This document shows positions 19,617 to 31,200 of a DNA stretch of 64,000 nt, in pieces. The position numbers and the translations under genes are program-made. Source of the DNA: Tautonia sociabilis (GTDB lineage: Bacteria; Planctomycetota; Planctomycetia; Isosphaerales; Isosphaeraceae); NCBI RefSeq assembly GCF_003977685.1, contig NZ_RYZH01000001.1, positions 222,235 to 286,234 of the forward strand. The letters run 5' to 3'. The notes under the pieces are model-generated. The model made no database searches and was not told the DNA's origin. It saw only the letters and a program-made list of their open reading frames with translations. The stretch's first letter is position 1, and each line of letters begins with the position of its first letter.

Positions 19617-20816
19617 ATGCGCATCGCCCTGTTCACCGAGACGTTCCTGCCCAAGATCGACGGCATCGTCACCCGACTGACGCACACGATCACCCACCTG
19701 AGGAGGGCGGGAGACGAGGTCCTGGTCGTCGCCCCGGCCGGCGCGCCGAGGCGCTTCGAGGGGGCCCGGGTCATCGGCGTGCCGGCGGTGCCGTTCGCGC
19801 TGTATCCGGAGCTGAAGCTGGCGATCACGGGCAAGAAGATCGGCCGTCGCCTGCTGAAGTTCGACCCGGAGATCGTCCACGTCGTCAACCCGGCCGTGCT
19901 CGGCGCCTGCGGCGTGGCGCACGCGGTCAAGCGCGACCGGCCGCTGGTGGCGTCGTACCATACGCACGTGCCGAAATATTTGAAGCACTACAAGCTCGGT
20001 GCGCTCGAGGGGCTTTGCTGGAAGATCATCCGGTCGATGCACAACAAGGCCCGGCTGAATCTGTGCACCTCGACGGCGATGATCGACGAGCTGAACGCCC
20101 GGGGCTTCCACAACCTCGCCCTCTGGCCTCGGGCCGTCGATACCGAGCTGTTCCGGCCCGGGTTGAAGTCGGAGGCCATGCGGGAGGAGCTTTCCGGCGG
20201 TCGCCCCGGGGCGCCGCTGCTGCTGTACGTCGGCCGGCTGGCGGCGGAGAAGGAGATCGACCGCATCCGGACGGTCCTCCGGGCGATCCCGGAGGCCACC
20301 CTCGCCCTGGTCGGCGACGGCCCGGCCCGCGAGAAGCTGGAGAGGCACTTCGAGGGGACCCGGGCCCGGTTCGTCGGCTACATGAGGGGAGAGCGCCTCG
20401 CCTCCGCCTTCGCCTCGGCCGACGCTCTGGTGTTCCCCTCCCGCACGGAGACGCTGGGCCTGGTGCTGCTGGAGGCGATGGCCGCCGGCTGCCCCGTGAT
20501 CGCCGCCCGCGCCGGCGGGATCACCGACATCGTCACCGATGGCGTCAACGGTTGCCTCTTCGACCCCGCCGATCCTGCCGGTCTGACCGTCGCCACCCGT
20601 CGGCTGCTCGACTCGGCCTCCCTCCGCGAGTCGCTGCACCGCAACGCCCGGATCGAGGCCGAGCGCTGGAGCTGGGCCGCCGCCACCGACGCCCTTCGCT
20701 CCTACTACCGCGCCGTGCTCGACGGGGGGCCCGTCGCTCCGACCTCCGCCGGCCATCCCGGCCCGGTCTCTCCCGATCCCGACTCGTTTCCCCGCCCCGC
20801 GGGGCTGGGCTCCTGA
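19617..20816 (+). CDS. sqdX: Sulfoquinovosyltransferase (GT4 family), SqdX type
   Basis: The 399-residue GT4 glycosyltransferase would transfer sulfoquinovose from UDP-sulfoquinovose to diacylglycerol at the membrane. Its N-terminus has FTETFLPKIDGIVTRLTHTI. The acceptor domain has SYHTHVPKYLKHYKLG and MHNKARLNLCTSTAMIDEL, which closely resemble cyanobacterial SqdX. The C-terminal Rossmann domain has LLYVGRLAAEKEID, ALVGDGPARE and the EX7E region RTETLGLVLLEAMAAG. Its place 227 bp after sqdB supports the SqdX call over other GT4 mannosyltransferases. Confidence 0.85.
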   Translation: MRIALFTETFLPKIDGIVTRLTHTITHLRRAGDEVLVVAPAGAPRRFEGARVIGVPAVPFALYPELKLAITGKKIGRRLLKFDPEIVHVVNPAVLGACGVAHAVKRDRPLVASYHTHVPKYLKHYKLGALEGLCWKIIRSMHNKARLNLCTSTAMIDELNARGFHNLALWPRAVDTELFRPGLKSEAMREELSGGRPGAPLLLYVGRLAAEKEIDRIRTVLRAIPEATLALVGDGPAREKLERHFEGTRARFVGYMRGERLASAFASADALVFPSRTETLGLVLLEAMAAGCPVIAARAGGITDIVTDGVNGCLFDPADPAGLTVATRRLLDSASLRESLHRNARIEAERWSWAAATDALRSYYRAVLDGGPVAPTSAGHPGPVSPDPDSFPRPAGLGS

Positions 20817-20860
20817 CGCCGGAGGCCGGCGGGGCCTTCCCCATCCGAAGGATCGTCCTC

Positions 20861-21343
20861 ATGGATCGTCCCCCCGACGTGGTCCGCTACGTCCCCTCCC
20901 GGGGGAAGTTCCTCGTCGTCGCCTTGGGATGCGCGGCGGTCGGGCTGTCCTGCCTGCTCAGGCTGGTGGTCGTCGGCGCCGGCCCCTGGGCGGCGATCGG
21001 CGCCGGGCTCTCCCTGCTCGGGGTGATCAACGGCCTCCAGTCGCTGGACCGCTCGCGCTGCCACATCGAGCTTGGCCCCGAGGGCTTCGTCGAGCGATCC
21101 CCGCTGCGATGCCGTCGGATCCGATGGTCCGAGGTGGCCGAGTTCGCCCTGCTTCCGCTCCCTCGGCGCACCTGCTGGGTCGTCTACCGCCCGATCGTCC
21201 CAGACTCCCCCCGCATTCCCGGCTGGCTCCGGGCTTCCCGCCGCCGGCAGGTGGTCCTGGCCGACACCTACGGCCTCGACGCCGCCGAGCTGGTCGACCT
21301 GCTCAACTCCTGGAGGATGCGGTTCGGTTCCCCGACGCCCTGA
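20861..21343 (+). CDS. Small membrane protein with PH-like cytoplasmic domain
   Basis: The 160-residue protein has two adjacent hydrophobic segments (about residues 17-35 and 38-56). A soluble C-terminal part follows, with the sequence pattern of bacterial PH-like membrane proteins (IELGPEGFVERSPLRCRRIRWSEVAEF, then RRQVVLADTYGLDAAELVDLLNSW). The function is unknown. It starts 44 bp after sqdX, so it is probably cotranscribed with the sulfolipid genes, but no role in that pathway is shown. Confidence 0.65.
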   Translation: MDRPPDVVRYVPSRGKFLVVALGCAAVGLSCLLRLVVVGAGPWAAIGAGLSLLGVINGLQSLDRSRCHIELGPEGFVERSPLRCRRIRWSEVAEFALLPLPRRTCWVVYRPIVPDSPRIPGWLRASRRRQVVLADTYGLDAAELVDLLNSWRMRFGSPTP

Positions 21344-21492
21344 TTTCCCCGGTCGATTCCTCGGGAGCGGCCCGGGAGGGGAGTCCGGGAGGCGATCGTC
21401 TTGTGTCGAGGCCCCGGGGCGGTTGGAATCGAAGGCGGATCGGACCGTCGGCCGATCTCATCCGAGCCCGATTCGCAACGGAGGACCGCCCG

Positions 21493-22494
21493 ATGGCCTG
21501 CCACGTCCGCACCGAGACGCGCGGCAACCGCCCGATCTTCGTGCTCAGCGACACCGACTCGGGAGCCTCCGCGTCGATCCTCCCGTCGTATGGCTTCAAC
21601 CTGTTCGACCTGCACCTGCCGGCCGCCGGTGCGCCTCGGTCGCTGGTCGTGACGGCCCCCGGATGGGAGAAGAACCCCGAGAAGCCCGCCCGGCACGGCT
21701 TCCCCGTCCTCTTCCCGTTCCCCAACCGCATCAAGAACGGCCGATTCTCCTGGGGGGGCACCTCCTACTCCCTCCCGCTCACCAAGCCGCCTCATGCGAT
21801 CCACGGCTTCGCCCTCGATGCCGAGTGGGAGGTGATCGACCACGGCGAGGGCCCCGACGGCGCCTTCCTCACGGGACGCTATCGCCTCCCCCGGACCTTC
21901 CCCAACGGCGCTCCCTGCTGGCCGAGCGACGGCTACCTCGACATCCGGTACGCCCTGCACGGGAGGTCGCTGACCCTGGACGCGACCATCGCCAACGAGT
22001 CGGAGGGGGATCTGCCCTACGGCCTCGGCTTCCACCCCTACTTCCGCCTCCCCTTCGGCGGCGGCGGCGACCTGGACCGCACGAAGGTGGTCATCCCCGC
22101 CTCCCGCTTCTGGGTCCTGGACGACTCGATCCCCACCGGAGCGACCCTCCCCGTCGACGACGCCCTCGACTTCCGCCGCGGTAAGCCGATGCGAGGGCTC
22201 CAGGTCGACGCCGTGCTCACCGGGCTGGAGCACAACGCCGAGGGGTTCGTCGTCTGCCGCCTGGTCGACGAGCAGGCCCGCTGCGAGTTCCGGATCGGCT
22301 TCGACGCGGTCCCCTTCCGAGAGGTCGTCGTCTTCACCCCGCCGAACGCGCCGGACGTGATCGCCGTCGAGCCCTACACCCAGACCACCGACGCCATCAA
22401 CCTCCAGCAACGCGGCGTCGACGCCGGCCTGCGCGTCCTGCGGCCGGGCCAGCAGGAGAGCCTCCGGATCGCGATGGAGACCGCGGACTTCTGA
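21493..22494 (+). CDS. Aldose 1-epimerase family protein
   Basis: The 333-residue protein follows the galactose mutarotase fold. It has ASILPSYGFNLFDLHLP near the start, HGFPVLFPFPNRIKNGRFSW, the catalytic-His region PPHAIHGFALDAEWEV, the second His in LGFHPYFRLPF, and the C-terminal acid in DVIAVEPYTQTTDAIN. It interconverts alpha and beta anomers of hexoses or hexose 6-phosphates; the precise sugar is not predictable. GGAGGA lies about 10 bases before the ATG. Confidence 0.87.
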   Translation: MACHVRTETRGNRPIFVLSDTDSGASASILPSYGFNLFDLHLPAAGAPRSLVVTAPGWEKNPEKPARHGFPVLFPFPNRIKNGRFSWGGTSYSLPLTKPPHAIHGFALDAEWEVIDHGEGPDGAFLTGRYRLPRTFPNGAPCWPSDGYLDIRYALHGRSLTLDATIANESEGDLPYGLGFHPYFRLPFGGGGDLDRTKVVIPASRFWVLDDSIPTGATLPVDDALDFRRGKPMRGLQVDAVLTGLEHNAEGFVVCRLVDEQARCEFRIGFDAVPFREVVVFTPPNAPDVIAVEPYTQTTDAINLQQRGVDAGLRVLRPGQQESLRIAMETADF

Positions 22495-22547
22495 CCGCCC
22501 CCGGCGCGATCGCCCCCGTCCTTCCCGATCGCCCCGAGACGAAACCC

Positions 22548-24782
<2,235 letters not shown>

Positions 24783-24936
24783 GGGCGGAGGGGCATTGCA
24801 TCGACCGCCTCGCTGTGGGAAAAGGAGGGACCGATCGCCGGCCGCTCCCCCGGCCGGTCCCTCTCGCCGCCGATGATCCGCCGGCCCTGCGACCGACCGT
24901 CCTTCCCGACCCCCCCCTGCCGAGCGACTTCCGCCG

Positions 24937-25311
24937 ATGGCCGACCCCGACGACGATCCCGTCTATCTCGACTCCCGGCGCGAGGCCCTGGTGATCCTGC
25001 TCGCCTGGTTCGCCTGCCTCGTCTGGACGGTCGGTTTCTGCTACCTCCACGGCTACTCCCGGCACGATCGGGTGCCCGGCGAGGTCTCGGCCCTGCTGCC
25101 GCCGCTGGACCGCTTCGACCGCGCCCCCGACTCCCTGACGATGCCCCTCGGCCTGGGCATCCCCGACTGGGCCCTCTGGGGGGTGGTCGTCCCCTGGGTG
25201 CTCTGCATCGGCTTCAGCGCCTGGTTCTGCTTCGCCTTCATGAAGGACGACCCTGAGGCGGCCGACCAGGGAGAGGACGAACACGTGGTCGACCCTGCCC
25301 GGGAGCAGTGA
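24937..25311 (+). CDS. Small two-TM protein paired with a sodium/solute symporter
   Basis: The 124-residue protein has two hydrophobic segments (about residues 18-38 and 69-93) with a short loop between them and an acidic C-terminus. The stop overlaps the GTG start of the symporter by four bases, so the two are translationally coupled. Short two-helix proteins encoded just before an SSS-family transporter often act as accessory subunits. The substrate is unknown. Confidence 0.7.
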   Translation: MADPDDDPVYLDSRREALVILLAWFACLVWTVGFCYLHGYSRHDRVPGEVSALLPPLDRFDRAPDSLTMPLGLGIPDWALWGVVVPWVLCIGFSAWFCFAFMKDDPEAADQGEDEHVVDPAREQ

Positions 25312-27353
25312 CACCTCTCATGACGCACGAACTCGCGACCGGACTGGTTTTCCTCGTCTACATGGTCGGCGTCTTCGGCCTAGCGATCCTCTCCAATCGC
25401 CTGCTCCAGAAGAAGTCGTTCCTGGCCGAGTATTTTCTCGGCAGCCGGGGGCTGGGGGTCTGGGCCCTCGCCTTCACCTTCGCCGCCACCAGCGCCAGCG
25501 GAGGGAGCTTCACCGGGTATCCGTCCCTTGTTTACACCTATGGATGGATTGTGGCGGTCTGGATCTCCAGCTACATGATCGTCCCTCCGGTGACGATGGG
25601 CCTGTTGGGCAAGCGGCTCAACCAGGTCGCCCGGAGGGCCGGGGCGATCACCATTCCCGACGTCATCCGGGAGCGGTTCGCCTCCCCCGGCCTGGGGCTG
25701 TTCGCCTCCGGCGTGATCGTCTTCTTCACGCTCACGAACCTGATCGCCCAGTTCAAGGCGGGCGGGATCATCCTCAACGTCCTGCTCGAGGGCACCCCCG
25801 GGTACCGGGAGTCGATCGTCCCCTGGGTCGAGCGCACCGGGGTGCTCGGGCCGATGCTGACGGTGGCCGGGGCCGACACGGGATACGTCATCGGCCTGCT
25901 GCTGTTCGCCTTCACGGTGGTCGTCTACACCTCCTACGGCGGCTTCCGGGCGGTGGTCTGGACCGACGTGATGCAGGGGATCGTCATGGGGATCGGCGTC
26001 CTGTTGCTGATCCCCTTCACCATGCATGCCGTTGGCGGGCTGGGCCACGCCACGAAGACCCTGGCCGAGCGGCCCCCCCGGTTGGTGGTCGGGCTGGCGT
26101 CTCGGGATAACGCGATCGAGTACCTGGGCACGACCCGGGCGGATGTCCTGGTCGAACACGTCGCGCTCCCCGACGCCGCCTCGGTCGGTTCCGACCCCGT
26201 CGTCGAGGCCGGCGAGGACGAGGAGGGCCGCGTCCGGATCACCGTCGGCCTGCCCCTCAATGAGCGCGGAGACGTCGGCGTCTCCAGCCGGCAGGTCGTC
26301 GACGCCGTCAATGCCTCTCCCGAGGCCTCCCGGTGGGTCTCGGCCGCGATCCCGTCCCTCGAACGCTACCCGTTCCTCGTCGGAGACGGACCGGCCCCCA
26401 CGACCGAGCACCCCAATCACCTCCGCCCCGGCACCGACCTGGTCTTCGGCCCCGGGCTGAAGCAGCAGGGCAAGGGGGCGGGAGACCCGTTCCACCCCAT
26501 CGGCATGGCCATCTCCTTCTTCTTCATGTGGGCGATCTCCGGCGCCGGCCAGCCGGGGACGATGGTCCGCCTGATGGCCTTCCGCGACAGCAAGACCCTC
26601 CGCTACGCCCTGTTCACCGTCACCATCTACTTCGGCTGCATCTACCTGCCGATCATCTTCCTGTTCACGGCCGCCCACCAGGTGATCCACCCCAGCGAGC
26701 TGACCGCGGGCTCCGACCAGATCATGCCCGAGCTTGCCAGCCGGGTCGCCCCCTGGTGGCTGGCCGGGATCCTGATCGCCGCTCCGTTCGCGGCCGTCAT
26801 GTCGACGGTCGACTCGTTCCTGCTGCTGATCAGCTCCGCCGTCGTTCGAGACATCTACCAGCGGAGCATCAACCCCGAGCTTTCCGAACGCTCGGTGAAG
26901 ATCCTCAGCTACTCGACCACCGCCCTCAGCGGCGGGCTCGTCACGCTGATGGCCCTGAACCCGCCTCGGTTCTTGCAGGACTTCATCGTGATGACCGGCG
27001 CCGGGTTTGCTGCCACCTTCCTCGCCCCGATCGCCCTGGGCATCTACTGGAAACGGATGTCCCGGTTCGGCGCCTGGATGGCGATGCTCGGCGGCTTCGT
27101 CACGACCGTCGTGCTCTTCTCCCCGGTGATGCTCGGCCGTCCTCTGGCGGCGATGGGGATCTCCTGGCGCACCGAGGAGATCAACCTGCTCGGCTTCCAT
27201 CCGTTGCTCTGGGGGCTGATCGCGTCGTTCGGCCTGGGGGTGGTCTGCAGCCTGGTCGGCCCCCGGCCGCCGAAGGACCTGATCCGACGCTACTTCGCCC
27301 GGCCCGAGGCCGCCGGGTTCCCCGGCTCCGAGCCCGAGCCAACCCGGGTTTGA
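25308..27353 (+). CDS. Sodium:solute symporter (SSS family) with a large soluble insertion
   Basis: The protein has 681 residues, against about 480-550 for typical SSS members. N-terminal helices include the family phrase FAATSASGGSFTGYPSLVYTYGW and KRLNQVARRAGAITIPDVIRERF. The middle has ISFFFMWAISGAGQPGTMVRLMAFRDSKTLRYA, and later SRVAPWWLAGILIAAPFAAVMSTVDSFLLLISSAVVRDIY, all typical of pantothenate/proline-type symporters. Between helices, residues about 245-393 form an insertion rich in charged residues with no transmembrane character. GTG at 25308 or ATG at 25320 are both possible starts; the overlap favours coupling with the small gene before it. Confidence 0.87.
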   Translation: MTPLMTHELATGLVFLVYMVGVFGLAILSNRLLQKKSFLAEYFLGSRGLGVWALAFTFAATSASGGSFTGYPSLVYTYGWIVAVWISSYMIVPPVTMGLLGKRLNQVARRAGAITIPDVIRERFASPGLGLFASGVIVFFTLTNLIAQFKAGGIILNVLLEGTPGYRESIVPWVERTGVLGPMLTVAGADTGYVIGLLLFAFTVVVYTSYGGFRAVVWTDVMQGIVMGIGVLLLIPFTMHAVGGLGHATKTLAERPPRLVVGLASRDNAIEYLGTTRADVLVEHVALPDAASVGSDPVVEAGEDEEGRVRITVGLPLNERGDVGVSSRQVVDAVNASPEASRWVSAAIPSLERYPFLVGDGPAPTTEHPNHLRPGTDLVFGPGLKQQGKGAGDPFHPIGMAISFFFMWAISGAGQPGTMVRLMAFRDSKTLRYALFTVTIYFGCIYLPIIFLFTAAHQVIHPSELTAGSDQIMPELASRVAPWWLAGILIAAPFAAVMSTVDSFLLLISSAVVRDIYQRSINPELSERSVKILSYSTTALSGGLVTLMALNPPRFLQDFIVMTGAGFAATFLAPIALGIYWKRMSRFGAWMAMLGGFVTTVVLFSPVMLGRPLAAMGISWRTEEINLLGFHPLLWGLIASFGLGVVCSLVGPRPPKDLIRRYFARPEAAGFPGSEPEPTRV

Positions 27354-27379
27354 CCGCCCTGGCCGGTTCGATCTACAAT
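27350..27379 (+). promoter_or_regulatory. Sigma-70-like promoter overlapping the symporter stop codon
   Basis: TTGACC (27350-27355) contains the TGA stop of the symporter gene and is followed after 18 bp by TACAAT (27374-27379), a near-consensus pair. It would drive the hydrolase/CHAT-like operon with a leader of about 68 nt. Confidence 0.6.
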
Positions 27380-27453
27380 CGGCCCCCGATCGGAACGCCT
27401 CCCGCCCAGGACCACTCGCACCGCGACGACAGCCCCGGGGAGGGACCCCGCCC

Positions 27454-28227
27454 ATGAGGCTTGCCATCGAGCAGCAGGGGAGCGGGCCGGCGGTCGTGCT
27501 CCTGCACGGCTTCCCGCTCGACCGGACGATGTGGGCCAACCAGCTCGGGGCCCTCTCGGACCGACACCGCGTCGTCGCCCCCGACCTCCGCGGCCACGGC
27601 CAGTCTCCCTCCCCTCCCGGCCCGTACCCGATGGAGGACCTGGCCGCCGACGTGGTCGAGACGCTCGACGCCCTCGGGGTCGAGCCGCCCTATGTCGTCG
27701 GAGGGCTGTCGATGGGGGGCTACGTCGCCCTCGCGCTGGCCGATCGCTTCCCCGACCGCCTCCTCGGCCTCATGCTCCTGAACACCCGGGCCGGCGCCGA
27801 CTCTCCCGAGGTCGCCCGGAACCGAGAGGCGACGGCCCAGGCCATCGAGCGGGAGGGATCCACCTCCCCGCTCTCCGGCATGGTCGACAAACTCTTCGCC
27901 CCCGCCCACCGGCGGAGCCGCCCCGATCTGGTCGACCAGGTGGCCGAGGTGATCCGCCGCACCCCCCCCGAGGGCGCCGCCGGCGCCTTGCGGGGGATGG
28001 CGATGCGGCCCGACCGCCTGGGGGTGATCCGGAGCCTCCGCGTCCCGGTGCTGGTGATCGCCGGCGCCGAGGACGCCATCGTCCCCGAGGCCGAATCCCG
28101 GGCAATGGCCGACGCCGCCGCCGACGGCGAGCTGATCGTCATTCCCGGGGCCGGCCACCTCTCCCCGATGGAGGCCCCCGGGGAGACCGCCGCCGCCGTC
28201 CAGTCCTTCCTGGCCCGACTCCCATGA
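27454..28227 (+). CDS. Alpha/beta hydrolase
   Basis: The 257-residue protein has the oxyanion region LLHGFPLDRTMW, the nucleophile elbow GLSMGGYVAL (Ser), the acid in VIAGAEDAIVPE and the catalytic His in IPGAGHLSPMEAP. It belongs to the large group of small esterases and lactonases; the substrate is unknown. GGAGGG precedes the ATG. Its stop codon overlaps the start of the next gene (ATGA), so it is translationally coupled to the CHAT-like protein. Confidence 0.88.
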   Translation: MRLAIEQQGSGPAVVLLHGFPLDRTMWANQLGALSDRHRVVAPDLRGHGQSPSPPGPYPMEDLAADVVETLDALGVEPPYVVGGLSMGGYVALALADRFPDRLLGLMLLNTRAGADSPEVARNREATAQAIEREGSTSPLSGMVDKLFAPAHRRSRPDLVDQVAEVIRRTPPEGAAGALRGMAMRPDRLGVIRSLRVPVLVIAGAEDAIVPEAESRAMADAAADGELIVIPGAGHLSPMEAPGETAAAVQSFLARLP

Positions 28228-31200
28228 CGCGACCCCGGCCCGGCCAGGACGGCCGGCCCTCCTCGGCGGCCCGGATGCCGCCCCCGGCGCGCCTCCTCTG
28301 GCTGCTGCTGCTGCTGCCGGTGGGAGTCTCCTGCGCCCCGGGGGACGCCGCGACCCGAGGGCTTGCCGGGGCCCCGGTCGCCGACGACTCCCGGGCCCTC
28401 GCCCCTCCCGCCGGCCGGGCGGCCGGGGTCGAGGCCCTCTGCTGGGGGGGACCTCCCGCCGACCGACGCCTCGGCGCCCTCTTCGCCGACGGCCGGTTCG
28501 CCGTCTATCGCCCTCAGGCCGGGCCGTCCCCCGCCTCCGTCGGGCTGGTCGCCCCGGATCGGGGCCGCCAGTTCACCGGGCTGGCTCTCTCGGCCGCCGA
28601 CCGAGCCGTCTCGGGAGACGCCCTCGGCCTGGTCCTCTGGGACACCTCCGAGCCGATCGCCCGCCCCATCGACCGGCTCGATTGCGGCCCCGTCGGCGCC
28701 TTGGCCATCGAGCCGATCGGGCCGGGCGACCTGCTCGCCGGCCTCGAAGACGGCCGATTGCTCCGGCTCCGTCCCGACCGAGACGCCCTCGGCTCCCCTC
28801 GGGATGAGCTCCGGTCCAGCGGCCGGGCCCCGGGGATCCGGGCGTTGGAGTTCGTCGACGGCGGCCGGTCGCTCCTGGTCTTCCGGACCGATGGCCGGGT
28901 GGAACGCCGATCCCGGTCGCTCGACCTCCCGTCGGAGCCGATCGGCCCCGCCGAGGCCGCCGCCGAGGCCCGGGGCGGAATCGTCCGGGTGCTCGGTCCC
29001 AGAGACGACGGCCCCGCCCTGGAGGCGATCGGCCCGGATGGCTCCCCCCGATGGCGGTTCCCCTTGCCGGCCGACGGGGTCGGCCTGGCCGCCGTGCTCG
29101 GCGGCGACGGGTTGGTGGTCGCCTGCAACGGCCGAGTGCTGCTGCTCCGGATGCCCCTCGACGGCTCCCCGCTCCCGTCCGAGGTCCGGGGGCTCCCGGC
29201 CGAGGGGAGCAGCCGGGTCGCCGCCGACCCCGCCGATCCCGACGGCCGCCGCGTGGCCCTGGCCGACGCCGCCGGCCGTCTCCTGGTCTACGACGCCGAG
29301 GACCTGGCGCGATCGGCCGCGCCGATCCACCCGGACAACGCGGCCGACCTGGCCTTCCGTCTCGATCGCCGAGCCTACCATCCCCGCCCCGGCCGGGGGT
29401 CCGATGGGCTCGCCTCCGATCGCCTGGCCTCCCGCATCGCCGAGGTCCGCCGGCGGCTCGACCGCGGCGATCCCGACGGCCTGCTCGCCGCCGTCCGATC
29501 CCTGGAGGACGACCCCGCCCTCGACCGCGACGCCGCCGCCGAGGTCGCCACCCTCTCCGCCGCCGTCGGCCAGCGGTTCAGCTGGGCCGACTCCGCCATC
29601 CGCCTTCCCCTCGCCTCGGCCCGAGAGACCTTCGCCCTCCGGGGCTGGCGCGACCGAGAGGCCGACCTGTCGCTCTGGTCCGGCAGCGTCTTGCTCCCCC
29701 CCTTCGATGGCCGGGACGATCCCGGCGACCCCCTCCTCCTGGAGGAGGCCCTCGCCGAGTGCCGGCGCGCGGCCGAAGGCTACCGCGCCTCCGGGCCCGG
29801 CCTGGAGCGTCAGGCGAAGGTGGCCGAGGCGATGGCCTCCTGGGGGCTGCTCGCCCTGGGCCGCCGAGCGGAGGCCCAACGAGCGTTCGCCCCCGTCGAG
29901 CGCTGGGTGGCCGCCGACCCGGTCCTCCGCCAGGCCCCGGAGCTCGACCGCATCGCCTCCGCCCTGGCCGTCTCCCGCCTCGACTGGGAGGCGGCCGACC
30001 TCGCCAGCGACCGCCTCCTCCGCCGCCTCTCCCCGCCGGGCACCGACCGAGAGCCGATGGCCCGAGAGGCGGCCCTGGAGCGCGTCGGCGTCCTCGCCGC
30101 GCTCGGCCGATGGGCCGAGGCCTCCCGGGTGCTCGAACCCGATCGCCCCGACGACCCCGAATGGACCCTTCGGCGCGGCACCGTCCGCCGCCTCGCGGGG
30201 ATCGACTCGGCTCCGGTCGACCCCTCCCCCCCCGACGGCCCGACCGATTCCCCGGGCACCGCCGCGATCGCCCACCTCCGCGGCCGACTCGCCGTCTCCC
30301 GCGACGACACCCGCCCGGCCGGCGTCGAGCTGCTCGCGAGGGCCTCCCAGGCCCACCGACGGGCCGGCCGCCCCGACCTGGCGACCGAGGCCGACCTCGA
30401 GCGGGCCGAGGCCCTGGAGCGGCTCGGCCGAATCGACGAGGCGATCGACCTCTTCGCCCGGGTCGCCCGGACCCTGGGCCCCGACCCCCATCGGTCCCGG
30501 TCCCGGGGGGCCTCCCGCCCGATCGCCTTCGCCACCGGCCGGGCCCGCCGCGGCCTGGCCCGCTGCCAGCTCGCCCGGGGGAGGCCCGACCATGCCCTCG
30601 GCGCCCTGGAGGAAGCGGGGCTGATCTTCTGGTTCGACCGCCAGGGTGAGGCCCTCGTCCGGTCCTCTGTACTGGCAACCGGCCGGGAGGGGGCCACCGC
30701 TTCCCTCCGGGCGGAGGCCCGTCGAGCCGCCTTCGTGCCCCCCGGCCTCGCTGGAGCCGATACCGACGCCGCCGCCGCCGTCCGACGGCTCGAGCTCCGC
30801 CTCTCCGCCGAGCACCGAGAGCTGGCGCTCGCCGACCCCACCCGCCCGATCGATCGCTCCTCGATCGACCTCGGGCCGGACGAGGCGGTCCTCGTTCTTG
30901 CCTCGGCCGGGCCGGAGTCGATCGTCGGGTTCCTCCTCCGCCCTGGCCGGCCGACCGTCTCCCGGATCCTGCCCGCCCGCCGGAGCGACCTCCGCCGAGC
31001 CGCCCGGCTCTGGCGGGCCGCCCTGGGAGACTCCGGCCGGCCGACCGAACTGGAGCCCTCCCCCTCTCCGGCCGTCCTGCTCTCGATCGCCCCGGAGCCG
31101 GATCTCCCCGAGCCGGCCCCCCCCCCAGACGACGACCGCGCTCCCGGCCGCGTCCTGCTCGACTCGGCCCTCGGCCCGTTCCTCGGCGACCTCGGCGGCG

